This document shows positions 25,437 to 34,483 of a stretch of 52,892 nt of DNA, piece after piece. Source of the DNA: JALHST01 sp038316335 (GTDB taxonomy: Bacteria > Bacteroidota > Bacteroidia > Flavobacteriales > Flavobacteriaceae). The stretch spans positions 1-52,892 of the forward strand of contig JBBQAM010000028.1 in assembly GCA_038316335.1 (NCBI GenBank). Direction: 5' to 3'. The notes below the pieces were generated by a model. The model was not told where the DNA came from. It saw only the letters and a list, made by a program, of their open reading frames with translations, and searched no databases. Both the position numbers and the translations under genes were made by a program. Numbering within the stretch: the stretch's first letter is position 1; every line of letters begins with the position of its first letter.

Positions 25437-26660
25437 ATGATCAATACGTGGTTGACAGAAGATCATCGCATTCATCTTCCAAGGCTTTTGGAACAGTTGG
25501 GCTACATATGCACTATAACTGAAAGCACCCATCGCATTTATAAGCACAAGGGCAAGTACTGTGCTGTTATATCTACAGCCGATGGTTTTAAGTATTATAA
25601 AATGGAACGTCCCGAGGAAAAATTATCCTTTTCGCATCTGATCATTGAGCATGTTTCAAAAATCGAGGGCACGAATAAAGAGACGATTTGGGACAAAGTG
25701 GATGCATTCTATCAAAAGGTGCTGGAAACCGATAGTTTGTTGATCGTTTCTGAAAAGTTGGGTATGGAAACCGTTTCCGAGGGTTTCAACCATTTTCATC
25801 GGTATACACGACCGTTAAATCAGGGTCAGGACGATTTCTATTCCGATGCCGAGACATTCGAACCTTTTAAAAACCGAATATTTGAAGGCGAGGACGTTCA
25901 AGTTCTTTTCCCATTGTACAACCTCCAAAACGAAAATTGCGGATTTCTTACGGATGACGGCAAAGGAATTTCAGGCTATCAGGAATCGTCCTTAAAAAAT
26001 TCCCTATGGTTTTCCAATATTCCGGATACTATTGACTGGTTGGTAGTTTTTAAAGATCCCAAAGAGGCATTGGCCTTCCATAAAAAGTTCCGATTGAAAA
26101 ATGTGGTGTACTTGGCCCTGGGTGCCATTAACTATGAAACCACTAAAATCCTTTTTCAAATACAGCGATCCATAAAGGTCAAAAAGATCATTTTGACCTT
26201 TACGGGCAGCAAAAAAATAGAAGGGTATCTGCGGGACCTCAATTTCATCTCCTTTATGGACGAATCCAACTTTAACATTACGGTCAAAGATCGGGATATT
26301 TTGGTGCGGTTTCGCAAGGCTGACGAGAAATCGTTCCTCGGATTTTTCAACAGTACCAAAATATTCAATCAGGGTTTGACAAAGAGTTTTTTAAACTATA
26401 ACAAGGTCATTGACCAAAACAGGATCAACGAACAAAGCATCATGGTCGCCAAAGAAGAGGAACAGATAAAAGTCCGGATTCCCTTGGAGGTCAACGCCAT
26501 CAAATTTTTTGTCTGGTCGTATTATAAAAATTATTTGAACAAAACTATAGATATACTGAAACCCGTACAGCCCAATTGGTATCTGGAATGGGAATCGACT
26601 CAAAGTATATCTCTAAAGGGAAAGGAGGTGCAATTGAAGGATTACCGGATAGCATTATAA
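25437..26660 (+). CDS. Toprim/primase-like protein of the ICE (degenerate)
   Basis: 407 residues from ATG 25437 (MINTWLTEDHRIHL); the frame is open a little further but the extra 18 residues are AT-driven and cross the promoter. The N-terminal 80 residues (LPRLLEQLGYICTITESTHRIYKHKGKYCAVIS) match in layout those of the 519-residue protein at 27679, the DUF3991-like region of mobile-element primases. Residues 215-330 have the alternating strands of a Toprim fold (WLVVFKDPKEALAFHKKF, VKKIILTF), but the metal-binding Glu and DxD are absent. It may bind DNA without catalysis, for instance as a partner of the second protein. Confidence 0.6.
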   Translation: MINTWLTEDHRIHLPRLLEQLGYICTITESTHRIYKHKGKYCAVISTADGFKYYKMERPEEKLSFSHLIIEHVSKIEGTNKETIWDKVDAFYQKVLETDSLLIVSEKLGMETVSEGFNHFHRYTRPLNQGQDDFYSDAETFEPFKNRIFEGEDVQVLFPLYNLQNENCGFLTDDGKGISGYQESSLKNSLWFSNIPDTIDWLVVFKDPKEALAFHKKFRLKNVVYLALGAINYETTKILFQIQRSIKVKKIILTFTGSKKIEGYLRDLNFISFMDESNFNITVKDRDILVRFRKADEKSFLGFFNSTKIFNQGLTKSFLNYNKVIDQNRINEQSIMVAKEEEQIKVRIPLEVNAIKFFVWSYYKNYLNKTIDILKPVQPNWYLEWESTQSISLKGKEVQLKDYRIAL

Positions 26661-26692
26661 ATGGAAAAAGAGGGCTCCCCCTCTCTTTCCGT

Positions 26693-26718
26693 AATATTCC
26701 TTAACTCACAAATCACTC
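26693..26718 (+). promoter_or_regulatory. Leader motif copy, first of two upstream of 26782
   Basis: AATATTCCTTAACTCAC followed by AAATCACTC. The motif recurs 59 bases downstream and before several other genes. This copy is not directly followed by a gene start, so it may be a duplicate or the 5' end of the transcript. Confidence 0.5.
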
Positions 26719-26751
26719 CTGATTTGAAAGTTATTCAAAAGTAAAGAAATT

Positions 26752-26781
26752 AATATTCCTTAACAATTAAAATCACTCACA
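26752..26781 (+). promoter_or_regulatory. Leader motif copy directly before the DUF3945 gene
   Basis: AATATTCCTTAAC, then an A-rich gap, then ATCACTCACA and the ATG at 26782. The shape (ATTCCTTAAC followed by CACTCA) agrees with the copies at 23233 and 29499. Confidence 0.5.
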
Positions 26782-27609
26782 ATGGAAAAACAAGTAGAAA
26801 AAGTTTTTGTAAAGATCAACCAAGTATGGTTAAAAGGAACGGCAGTTTCCGAAGATGGAAAGATGTTCAATGTAAAGACGGACGACAATCAGGTTTTTGA
26901 GGCCGAAAAGGGTAGCAAATACCTTGAGTTCCAAAAATTCCCTGCCCAACAATTTGCGGTAAGCGATGCCAAGGAACGGCTGGAGGGTGCTTATGTCAGT
27001 TTTGACAAACTTCCCGAGAACATTCAGGATGGCATTATCCAGGGAAGGGAATACCTGCACTCGTCATCCTACATCAACGACGGTAAAATGAGGGAAAGTG
27101 TAAAGATGGTACAGATGCTATACAGCCCTACATCCGGTTCTAAATTAGATGTGCAGATACGACGCAACGAACCTGTAAAAATGGAACAAGCGAAAGCCTA
27201 CAACCATCAGTTTACAGTGGCCGAGTTCGATAAAATGGTCAAGGAAGGCCAAACCGTAGCTTTTACAGGTTCGAGCATGAAGGGCGAAACCTTTACCAAA
27301 CTCGCCTATTACGAGCCGAAGTTGAATGACATCCGTACCAAGTCGGCGTTGACCGTCAATACCTATTTTTATGGTCAACAATTGACCAAACAACAGGCGG
27401 ATGCCATCAACAAAGGCTTGGAACCCGAGATTACCATAGATACCAAAAAAGGCAAAAAGACCTATTTAGTAGGTTATAGTCCAAGGGCCGAGAAGTTTGT
27501 AACGAAATCCGTCGAGCAATCGAAGATGAACAAGATGGAGGTAAAGAATCCCGTTACCGTCCGTTCAGAAAAAAAAAGGAAAAGTGTTAACAAGGCCATG
27601 AGCCTTTAA
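26782..27609 (+). CDS. DUF3945-domain protein of the ICE
   Basis: 275 residues, soluble and basic at the C-terminus (KKRKSVNKAMSL). Three repeats of a small domain can be seen. The last (LTKQQADAINKGLEPEITID then KKGKKTYLVGYSPRAEKFV) fits DUF3945, a domain common in Bacteroides mobile elements. A second is around FTVAEFDKMVKEGQTVAF and a third near AVSDAKERLEGAYVSFDKLP. The function is unknown; location among primase-like genes suggests DNA handling after transfer. A conserved leader motif precedes it. Confidence 0.7.
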   Translation: MEKQVEKVFVKINQVWLKGTAVSEDGKMFNVKTDDNQVFEAEKGSKYLEFQKFPAQQFAVSDAKERLEGAYVSFDKLPENIQDGIIQGREYLHSSSYINDGKMRESVKMVQMLYSPTSGSKLDVQIRRNEPVKMEQAKAYNHQFTVAEFDKMVKEGQTVAFTGSSMKGETFTKLAYYEPKLNDIRTKSALTVNTYFYGQQLTKQQADAINKGLEPEITIDTKKGKKTYLVGYSPRAEKFVTKSVEQSKMNKMEVKNPVTVRSEKKRKSVNKAMSL

Positions 27610-27678
27610 GCACTCAACTTTTATGAATCGAAAAGGCCGATATAAACAACCTGTCGGCCTTTTCTATCCTATAACAAG

Positions 27679-29238
27679 ATGCAAAAAAGTTATTCCGAAA
27701 ATCCAGAGCATTACAAACGTCTGATCGCCAACATCAATACGGAGGCTGATTTTCCGTCCTATCTTCATCATTTGGGATATCAGTTGCTAAAAAAGAGTGC
27801 GGGTTCTCTCGAATTCATAAATGATAATGATCGAATCGTATTGAACATTAGCAGAAATCCCGTAACCTATTTCAACCGAAACGATTCTACGGACAAAGGA
27901 TTGTTCTTTAAATTTCTCCGAAAGAGCCAACCGAATTTCTACGAAACCATAAAGGCTGGCCTTGAAATCATTGATCGCACCTATGACCTGGACAAAAGGG
28001 CTATCGAACTTCTCAAAAAGAACGGACTCCCAAAAACTTTAGAAGAAAACTACAACATTGCCCCCTTACAAAAGACAGACTATCTGACCCAAGACAGGGG
28101 TATCTCCGAAAATGTGTTGCAAGATGAGCTTTTTGAAGGACGGATATTCAATGCCTTTCACATAAAGGATAACGGCGGCAAAATTGGAAACACCGCTTTT
28201 CCGAAATATGACCTAGAGGGAAATCCAAAAAACTACATCCTTTACAATAAACCGTATTTTGACCGTCGGGAAAACGTGCGCAAAAAATTTCGTCTTACAT
28301 TGAACAAGAAAGACAGTTTTCTGTTCTATTCAAAACCGATGGAGAATCCCGAATGCATCGTTATGGGAGAAAGTGCCATCGATCTATTATCGTACCATGA
28401 ACTACATGGCACTTCCCGGAATTTTTATATTTCTTTCGGAGGAAGTATCTATCCTGAAAAACTATCCTTCTTCGCCCAGCTTACGGAACCTTTTTTCAGG
28501 AATGAAAAAACAAAGTTCATATTGGCAATGGACAATGACAGGGCGGGTCATGAATTTGACATCAAAGTGTTCTCGACCCTAGTTAATCAATGCCATCCCA
28601 ACGTTTATATCGAACCTACTTTTAGAAACGGAATTGTCAATCTCACAATCCACTATGTCAAGGAATATACAACGCAAGTATCCAAAGACAAGAACACTCT
28701 TTCAGGCGATTTGAAATCGAATTTTGGAGGGGACTTTTTTCTTTGGGATACAGTCCGTACTGTCGCCTTTTCAGATAAAATCATCATAGAATTCCCATTG
28801 GATACGCTAACAAATACTTTTAACGCCGAGAACAAGAACAAAAATGCATTTAAGACTTTGTTTGAATCTATTGGCAAGTTGTACTTGCCTTTCAAATTTG
28901 GGATTCACAAATCCAAGGGAAAGGATTGGAACGATGATTTAAGGGATTCTAAAAAATCCAAATATGTGGCAATGTCTCAAGTAGTTCCAAAAAAAATGGC
29001 TATTGGGGATAAAATTGAACTACAAACCGAAACAGGTCCGGAAGGAAGCAAAAATCAAGGTGTTATCGTTGGCATTAAAAATAACGGGGTGGATTGCGAT
29101 TTTGGACTGAAATATACTTACATCATTCCTTTTAAGTCAATAAAAATCCATCATAAGAAAATCGTGAATAAAACCATTTCAACAAGAAATATCCCCAAAA
29201 AGAAATCGAATAAAAACAAAATAGTATCAATATCATAA
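27679..29238 (+). CDS. Toprim-domain primase-like protein
   Basis: 519 residues. The N-terminal part (PSYLHHLGYQLLKKS...VTYFNRNDSTDKGLFFKFL) is the DUF3991/CHC2-derived region without its zinc cysteines. The Toprim domain has the catalytic Glu in MGESAIDLLSY (about 229) and the DxD in AMDNDRAGHEFD (about 284). The C-terminal tail is lysine-rich (KKKSNKNKIVSIS). It probably primes or processes the single strand after conjugation. A GC-containing hairpin (GGCCG...CGGCC, 27634-27660) lies between it and the gene before, so it may have its own transcript. Confidence 0.75.
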   Translation: MQKSYSENPEHYKRLIANINTEADFPSYLHHLGYQLLKKSAGSLEFINDNDRIVLNISRNPVTYFNRNDSTDKGLFFKFLRKSQPNFYETIKAGLEIIDRTYDLDKRAIELLKKNGLPKTLEENYNIAPLQKTDYLTQDRGISENVLQDELFEGRIFNAFHIKDNGGKIGNTAFPKYDLEGNPKNYILYNKPYFDRRENVRKKFRLTLNKKDSFLFYSKPMENPECIVMGESAIDLLSYHELHGTSRNFYISFGGSIYPEKLSFFAQLTEPFFRNEKTKFILAMDNDRAGHEFDIKVFSTLVNQCHPNVYIEPTFRNGIVNLTIHYVKEYTTQVSKDKNTLSGDLKSNFGGDFFLWDTVRTVAFSDKIIIEFPLDTLTNTFNAENKNKNAFKTLFESIGKLYLPFKFGIHKSKGKDWNDDLRDSKKSKYVAMSQVVPKKMAIGDKIELQTETGPEGSKNQGVIVGIKNNGVDCDFGLKYTYIIPFKSIKIHHKKIVNKTISTRNIPKKKSNKNKIVSIS

Positions 29239-29241
29239 AAA

Positions 29242-29490
29242 ATGGAAGCACTATCTGAAGAATTACAGGACAACCAATACTATGTGGAACTACTGGATGC
29301 GTTGGTCGAGGAAAACGATATGGAAATGAAGCACCGGTTACAAAAAGCTGATACCTATGGCCGTTTCATCAATGAACAGGCCGGTATTTTAATGGACAAG
29401 ACCATAGACCACATCAGGGAAAATGAATCGTCTTTTCTTTTGGCATCGTCAATGGTCATTGATGAATGGAAAGAACGGATGTTCGCCTAA
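29242..29490 (+). CDS. Small conserved ICE protein
   Basis: 82 residues, acidic and fully helical by appearance (NQYYVELLDALVEENDME, then DTYGRFINEQAGILMDKTI). It begins three bases after the stop of the Toprim gene, so it is probably translated from the same message. No family recognised; the size and layout recall DUF1896-type proteins of Bacteroides elements, which I cannot confirm. Confidence 0.6.
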   Translation: MEALSEELQDNQYYVELLDALVEENDMEMKHRLQKADTYGRFINEQAGILMDKTIDHIRENESSFLLASSMVIDEWKERMFA

Positions 29491-29498
29491 TAAGAAAT

Positions 29499-29525
29499 AA
29501 TATTCCTTAACTCACTCAACAAATC
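29499..29525 (+). promoter_or_regulatory. Leader motif copy before the coupling-protein gene
   Basis: AATATTCCTTAACTCACTCA followed by ACAAATC and the ATG at 29526. This is the fullest copy of the shared leader after the one at 23233. Confidence 0.55.
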
Positions 29526-32021
29526 ATGGACGATCGAAAGATGGCATTTTCCGCCATGCTTATTTCCACCACGCTCTTTATGGCCATCGGTTTTTTGGAC
29601 TATTACGCGGTAATGCGCTACCATCAATGGGACGGCAAGTTGACCCAAATCGTTTACGGGTTTCTTTCCCGTTTTGAGATTTTAAGACAGCCCTATCATG
29701 GGAAGTTACTTCTCTTGATGATAATTACCGGATCGGTATTGCTCTACAACCCTAAAAAGAAGGAAGGAAAATCGTTAGCAAAAGGTGTATTCCTCTACGC
29801 AATGGGGTGTTGTCTATTGTTGCTCCCGGATGCTTTCAAATATACCACCATAACTACGGCATGGAGTTCCTTGAGCATCTATTTTCTCGGATTCGTTTTT
29901 TCGCTTTCAGGGGCCGTGCATCTCTTTCAGGTCTTGAATTTTAATAATCCGGCAAAAAGCGATCCGTTCAACGATGAGAACGAAACGTTTTTACAAATGG
30001 AAGAGCGTATCGATACGCCCTATTCGGTAAACATCCCTTATGAATACCGATATAAAAAGAAAATCCGTCAAGGCTGGATCAATTTTGTCAACCTGTTCAG
30101 GGCCTTGCTGATCATTGGTACTCCTGGGAGCGGAAAATCATTTGCACTTATCGAAGAAATCATCGAACAATTGACCAACAAACTGTTTACGCTACTGATC
30201 TATGATTTTAAGTTCGATACGTTGAGCAAGATTACCTATAACTATTGGCTACGAAAAAAAGAACAGCTTAAGAACGAACCTGAAAAACTTTCGCTATTGC
30301 CGGATTTTTATGTAATCTGTTTTGACAATGTGGAGAAATCGCATCGTTGCAATCCCATCAACCCGTATTTATTGAAGAGCCAAACGGATGCATCGGATGC
30401 CGCTACCATCATTATGAAAAACCTGAACCGGGAATGGATCAAACGCAATGATTTTTTCTCCAAAAGTGCCATAAGCTTTGTATCGGGCCTTATTTGGTAC
30501 TTGAAGAAAAAATCGGAGGAAAAGGGCATAAATATCTGTACTCTGCCGCATGTAATAATCCTGTCCACCATAAATATCGAATACCTGCTGCAGATCATGC
30601 TGGAGGATATCGAGGTTCGGAGCTTGATGATTCCCTTTAAGGATGCCTTGGAGCGGGAGGCCGTTCAACAATTGGCCGGACAAACGGCAAGTGCACAGAT
30701 TTCCTTATCAATGCTGGCCAATAAGGAAATCTTCTACATCATGACCGGCAACGATTTCCAGTTGGACCTTAACAATCCCAAAAAACCGAAAATTCTTTGC
30801 ATACAGAACAATCCGGATCGTTCTGAAATCTATTCCGCCCCCATTGGCCTGTACATCAATAAGATCTTACAAGTGGTCAACAAACCGGGAGGGCGGCCTT
30901 TAGGTCTCATTTTGGATGAACTTCCAACTATCTTCATCATGGGGTTGCGCAAGATCATCGACACTGGCCGATCACATTACGTCGCAACGATTTTGGGCAT
31001 ACAGAGTATTTCCCAATTGATCGCAGACTACGGAAAGGAATTGGCAGAGGTAATCTTTGATAATTGTTCGAACGTTTTTAGCGGTGCCGCCAAAGGGGAT
31101 ACCGCCGGGCGTATCAGCGAGATTTTTGGTAAAATCCATCAGGAAAAACATTCCAAGACCATTACAAGGAGCGATACGACCACGAATATAAGTACCGCCA
31201 TGTCGGAAATTTTGCCCAAAAGCAAGATTACCGGTATGTCAACAGGCCACTTTGGCGGGATTGTCGCGGATACCTTTGAAAACCAGATCAAGAACAAACT
31301 TTGTTATGGTCTTGTTAAACCCAATATGCAATCAAAAAAGATTCAGGGGAAATTTGATATTCCAATCATCAATGATTTCAAATTGGCCGACCATGATGAA
31401 TCGGTGGCCACAACGATGCAACAGTTGCAGGAACTGGATTTCTATACTAAAATACGCCAACTGGACTTTCTTCAAATCGATTACATTGATTTTTACAACA
31501 CCTATCTAAGTAAGTTTAAGGCTATAGATAAGCTAAATCCAGATCTGCAGGGACTATTCATTGATATGGTCGGGGAATTGAATCTTTTCGACCACCTACA
31601 AACAATCAAGGAGTTAGCGAATGACAAGGATTCAAATCGAAAATTGAAAAACTTCATCTTTGAACTGGTAGACCGAATGCTTATTCAAAAGGAAATCGAC
31701 CGGATATTGACCGATAACTTTGTTGATGTCATAAAGGACATTGACACGTTGGTCAGGGACGAATATTACGAAATAACCGGCGAACATCTTGAATCGGCCA
31801 TTTTTGACCGGGACAAGGTGGGCGATGAAGTTGATGAGGCCATAGACAAGGAACGCTCCCTTTCCTATCACTATGTGCATCAACTGGAAAATGAGAGTTC
31901 TGAAGAAAAAGCTACTTTTGATAGAAGCGATACCTTTGAGGACGCAAATTTGTTCAATTACAACAATGATGATAATATGTACTATTCGTCTTATCCCGTA
32001 GAAGAAATACAAAACAAATGA
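29526..32021 (+). CDS. Type IV coupling protein (VirD4/TraG-like, Bacteroidota MobC type)
   Basis: 831 residues. Three or four N-terminal membrane helices (about 10-28, 55-73, 85-103, 115-137) precede a cytosolic P-loop ATPase. Walker A is LLIIGTPGSGKS (about 195-206), then LLIYDFKFDTLS, Walker B LGLILDELPTIF (about 458-469) and the sensor-like GIQSISQLIADYG. The acidic tail (from about 780) may contact the relaxase. It links the MobA/MobB relaxosome to the secretion channel and pumps DNA. Its stop overlaps the ATG of the XRE gene (ATGA), which couples their translation. Confidence 0.9.
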   Translation: MDDRKMAFSAMLISTTLFMAIGFLDYYAVMRYHQWDGKLTQIVYGFLSRFEILRQPYHGKLLLLMIITGSVLLYNPKKKEGKSLAKGVFLYAMGCCLLLLPDAFKYTTITTAWSSLSIYFLGFVFSLSGAVHLFQVLNFNNPAKSDPFNDENETFLQMEERIDTPYSVNIPYEYRYKKKIRQGWINFVNLFRALLIIGTPGSGKSFALIEEIIEQLTNKLFTLLIYDFKFDTLSKITYNYWLRKKEQLKNEPEKLSLLPDFYVICFDNVEKSHRCNPINPYLLKSQTDASDAATIIMKNLNREWIKRNDFFSKSAISFVSGLIWYLKKKSEEKGINICTLPHVIILSTINIEYLLQIMLEDIEVRSLMIPFKDALEREAVQQLAGQTASAQISLSMLANKEIFYIMTGNDFQLDLNNPKKPKILCIQNNPDRSEIYSAPIGLYINKILQVVNKPGGRPLGLILDELPTIFIMGLRKIIDTGRSHYVATILGIQSISQLIADYGKELAEVIFDNCSNVFSGAAKGDTAGRISEIFGKIHQEKHSKTITRSDTTTNISTAMSEILPKSKITGMSTGHFGGIVADTFENQIKNKLCYGLVKPNMQSKKIQGKFDIPIINDFKLADHDESVATTMQQLQELDFYTKIRQLDFLQIDYIDFYNTYLSKFKAIDKLNPDLQGLFIDMVGELNLFDHLQTIKELANDKDSNRKLKNFIFELVDRMLIQKEIDRILTDNFVDVIKDIDTLVRDEYYEITGEHLESAIFDRDKVGDEVDEAIDKERSLSYHYVHQLENESSEEKATFDRSDTFEDANLFNYNNDDNMYYSSYPVEEIQNK

Positions 32022-32419
32022 AGAATATAGAAGAATTGCAGAACGCCACGGCCAAAGATTTTAAGTTTATCGGCAAGCGGCTAAAAAAAATCCGTGAAGA
32101 ATTAAAGGATAAGGACGATGTTGAGGACAAGCGTTTTAGCCAGTTTTCAGCCAAAAATGTTGCCGAAAGCCTGGGTGTCGAATACAATGCGCTGATCAAT
32201 ATAGAACGTGGCACCATATCGGTTTTGACTATGAAGGCCGTTCTGTTCTTCCATGGTCTGGGGTATAACCCCATGTGGATCTTGTTGCCCGATAATGAGT
32301 TTATCCCCAAACAGAACATCGGGGACAATCTAGTGTACCAGGCGGATGTTCAGGATTCCTATAAAGAAATGGAAAATACGATAGTTGCTGCTTTAACGGA
32401 GTTTAAGGGGAAAATCTGA
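32018..32419 (+). CDS. XRE-family helix-turn-helix protein
   Basis: 133 residues. The helix-turn-helix spans about 40-75 (SAKNVAESLGVEYNALINIERG), preceded by a basic helix (KRLKKIREEL). A short C-terminal helical tail follows. The ATG overlaps the coupling-protein stop by four bases, and the nuclease gene follows 14 bases after its stop. It may control the transfer genes or the nuclease gene next to it; two palindromes inside the nuclease gene are possible binding sites. Confidence 0.8.
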   Translation: MKNIEELQNATAKDFKFIGKRLKKIREELKDKDDVEDKRFSQFSAKNVAESLGVEYNALINIERGTISVLTMKAVLFFHGLGYNPMWILLPDNEFIPKQNIGDNLVYQADVQDSYKEMENTIVAALTEFKGKI

Positions 32420-32433
32420 GATAAGAGCTTGTT

Positions 32434-33471
32434 ATGAACAACGATAAATTGATATTAAGAACCTCCAGTCGATTGCTTGATGGCATTGCCGAGATTATTT
32501 CGGTATCAAAGCATAAAGTGGCGGTTTCATTAAATGCAGAAATAACTTTGTTGTACTGGTCCATAGGGGATTTCATCAACAAAGAATTAAAGTCTAAAGA
32601 TGTTAGTACGTATGGCAAACAAATCCTTGCGACGCTGTCGCAAGAATTGACCAAAATGTTCGGGAAAGGGTATAGTTATACTGCCTTGACCCGTATGAGC
32701 AAAATTGCCGCAATCATTGAACGGGAAAATGTTGCGACAGTGTCGCAACATTTAAGTTGGAGCCATTTTATCGAGTTATCGGGCATTGAGGGAGATACCA
32801 AACGACAGTTTTATACACAGATGTGCATTGCCCAAAAATGGAGCATCCGCGATTTAAGAAAACAATCGGATAGCATGTTGTACGAACGAACTGCCATTTC
32901 ACAAAAACCGGAAGAAATTGCCAAATATGCGCTTCAATCCCTGGAGAGCAAAGGAGAGCTTAATCCCGATTTAGTGTTTAAGAATACCTACGTTCTTGAT
33001 TTTCTAAACCTAAAGGGAAGTTTTTCGGAAAAGGATCTGGAGAATACCATCATCAAGGAACTTGAAAAATTCATTTTAGAGCTTGGTCAGGGCTTTGCCT
33101 TTCTTGAACGTCAAAAAAGGTTGAGCATTGATACGACCGATTATTATTTGGACCTGCTCTTTTACCACCGGAAATTAAATCGATTGGTGGCAATAGATTT
33201 GAAATTGGGAAAATTCAAGCCTGCTTACAAGGCCCAAATGGAACTCTACCTAAAGTATCTACAAAAACACGAACAGCAGCCTCATGAGAAATCTCCCATT
33301 GGCCTTTTGCTATGTAGCGAAGGCAATACCGAACACATTGAGCTGCTTTTGTTGGATGAAAAGAATATCAAGGTCGCCCAATATCTGACCGAACTGCCCG
33401 AAAAACAGTGGTTTATGGATAAGCTGCATAAGGCTATAGCTATTGCGCAGGAGAATCAAGAAAAATCCTGA
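32434..33471 (+). CDS. YhcG/DUF1016 PDDEXK nuclease
   Basis: 345 residues, the usual family size. The N-terminal DUF1016_N domain (LLYWSIGDFINKEL, YGKQILATLSQELTK, then LSWSHFIEL) precedes the PDDEXK domain. Its active site reads DYYLDLLFYHRKLNRLVAIDLKLGKF, with the Asp and the D-x-K at about 235-257. Family members are linked with restriction-modification and defence islands and with recombination; their targets are not settled. Here it lies within a conjugation gene block beside an XRE gene. Two TTGCGAC...GTCGCAA palindromes are inside its first third. Confidence 0.88.
   Translation: MNNDKLILRTSSRLLDGIAEIISVSKHKVAVSLNAEITLLYWSIGDFINKELKSKDVSTYGKQILATLSQELTKMFGKGYSYTALTRMSKIAAIIERENVATVSQHLSWSHFIELSGIEGDTKRQFYTQMCIAQKWSIRDLRKQSDSMLYERTAISQKPEEIAKYALQSLESKGELNPDLVFKNTYVLDFLNLKGSFSEKDLENTIIKELEKFILELGQGFAFLERQKRLSIDTTDYYLDLLFYHRKLNRLVAIDLKLGKFKPAYKAQMELYLKYLQKHEQQPHEKSPIGLLLCSEGNTEHIELLLLDEKNIKVAQYLTELPEKQWFMDKLHKAIAIAQENQEKS
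32626..32644. repeat. Palindrome CTTGCGAC-GCT-GTCGCAAG inside the YhcG gene
   Basis: The 8-bp arms are perfect. It shares the core TTGCGAC...GTCGCAA with the longer palindrome at 32727-32753. Both lie within codons for similar peptides (ATLSQ and ATVSQ). Confidence 0.6.
32727..32753. repeat. 27-bp perfect palindrome inside the YhcG gene
   Basis: The arms AAATGTTGCGACA and TGTCGCAACATTT (13 bp) surround a single G. This is a far longer perfect inverted repeat than chance allows in coding sequence and the second with the same core within 130 bases. Confidence 0.7.
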
Positions 33472-33696
33472 TTTTTAGGATTTGAAAAGTTGAATTTCAA
33501 AATTTTCAATATCATTATACAAAGGAAAAAGCCATAGTAAGGAAAAAACTGGCTAAAACCATCAATCTATAGTATTTTCTTAAACCTATTTGCGTGCACA
33601 CTTTAATTTAAAAAGAGAAAATGTAAACCCATTACAAAAGGTGCGTTCTGTAAAGAGCATCCTTTATTTAGACTTTTGATTCCGCATAGTTCTTTG
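33472..33696. other. AT-rich left edge of a cargo pocket
   Basis: No gene is seen. The base composition turns visibly AT-rich right after the YhcG stop. It holds the first copy of a dispersed inverted repeat (33632-33655). Confidence 0.5.
33632..33655. repeat. Dispersed hairpin element, copy 1
   Basis: The minus strand reads TTTACAGAA, six bases, TTTTGTAA. All 24 bases are identical to 34661-34684. Arms pair with one G-T wobble. Confidence 0.65.
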
Positions 33697-34443
33697 CTAA
33701 CCAATTTTTTTTTCATCTTTGAAATATGGTTCTACTGTCAACCAACTGTTTTTACCCAACTCTTCTAAAAGCCGCATTCCCTCGCGACTATCTATTCCGA
33801 TAGATTTTGCAACTTCGTTTCTGTCTTTTTTTCTATTAAATTTTGATACATACATAAGAGCACAAAAGTATCTGAAGGCATCATTTTCAAGTTCATTGTC
33901 TGTAATTAGTCGAATTGGAATTTTGACATACTCTTCTTGCTTAAAGCTAGGTGTAATTCGGTATCTTATTTTTTGATGATGTTTCACCCAATTTGTTATT
34001 AACTTTGTCCTTTCCTCCTTGGGTGTCAATTCAAGTACATGTTGGTCTATTTTATAGAAGGCAGAATTTTTAAGCCAAATCCGTCTCTTTTTCTTTGGAA
34101 TATAAAACGTCTCGTTTTCTGGGGTGTGAATGACTTCATAAATTTCTTCACCCGTATCTAAAACTGTTAGGTATTGGCAGTTTATTATCGAAAAGCTTTC
34201 AAGAAATTTCAACATTTTAAAAATATCAGAATATTCTACATTTTTAAATCCTTCTTTAGTCATAAAATATTGAATATCATAGGTGGAAATATCAGTGTAA
34301 TAATTACCATCAATTTGATTTTCTATGATAGCTTCTAATATTCTTACTAAAAGATGATTTTTTTTGTCCATATATTTTTCAATATGACAATATGAGTCAT
34401 AATGAGGTCGATTTCGTCTACCAAGTACATTAGATTTGCCCAT
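33697..34443 (-). CDS. Orphan protein of unknown function
   Basis: 248 residues, soluble, Lys- and Ile-rich, with codon use matching the AT-rich surroundings. The middle (about 45-90) and the C-terminal part (RKKDRNEVAKSIGIDSREGMRLLEELGKNSWLTVEP) look like winged helix-turn-helix units, so DNA binding is possible. MDKKNHL at residue 25 is an alternative start. No family recognised. It stands alone between two copies of a dispersed hairpin element, like a one-gene cargo unit. Confidence 0.55.
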   Translation of the reverse strand: MGKSNVLGRRNRPHYDSYCHIEKYMDKKNHLLVRILEAIIENQIDGNYYTDISTYDIQYFMTKEGFKNVEYSDIFKMLKFLESFSIINCQYLTVLDTGEEIYEVIHTPENETFYIPKKKRRIWLKNSAFYKIDQHVLELTPKEERTKLITNWVKHHQKIRYRITPSFKQEEYVKIPIRLITDNELENDAFRYFCALMYVSKFNRKKDRNEVAKSIGIDSREGMRLLEELGKNSWLTVEPYFKDEKKIG

Positions 34444-34483
34444 GATTCATTTTGTTATATATCTGAACAATAGTTGATAATTA

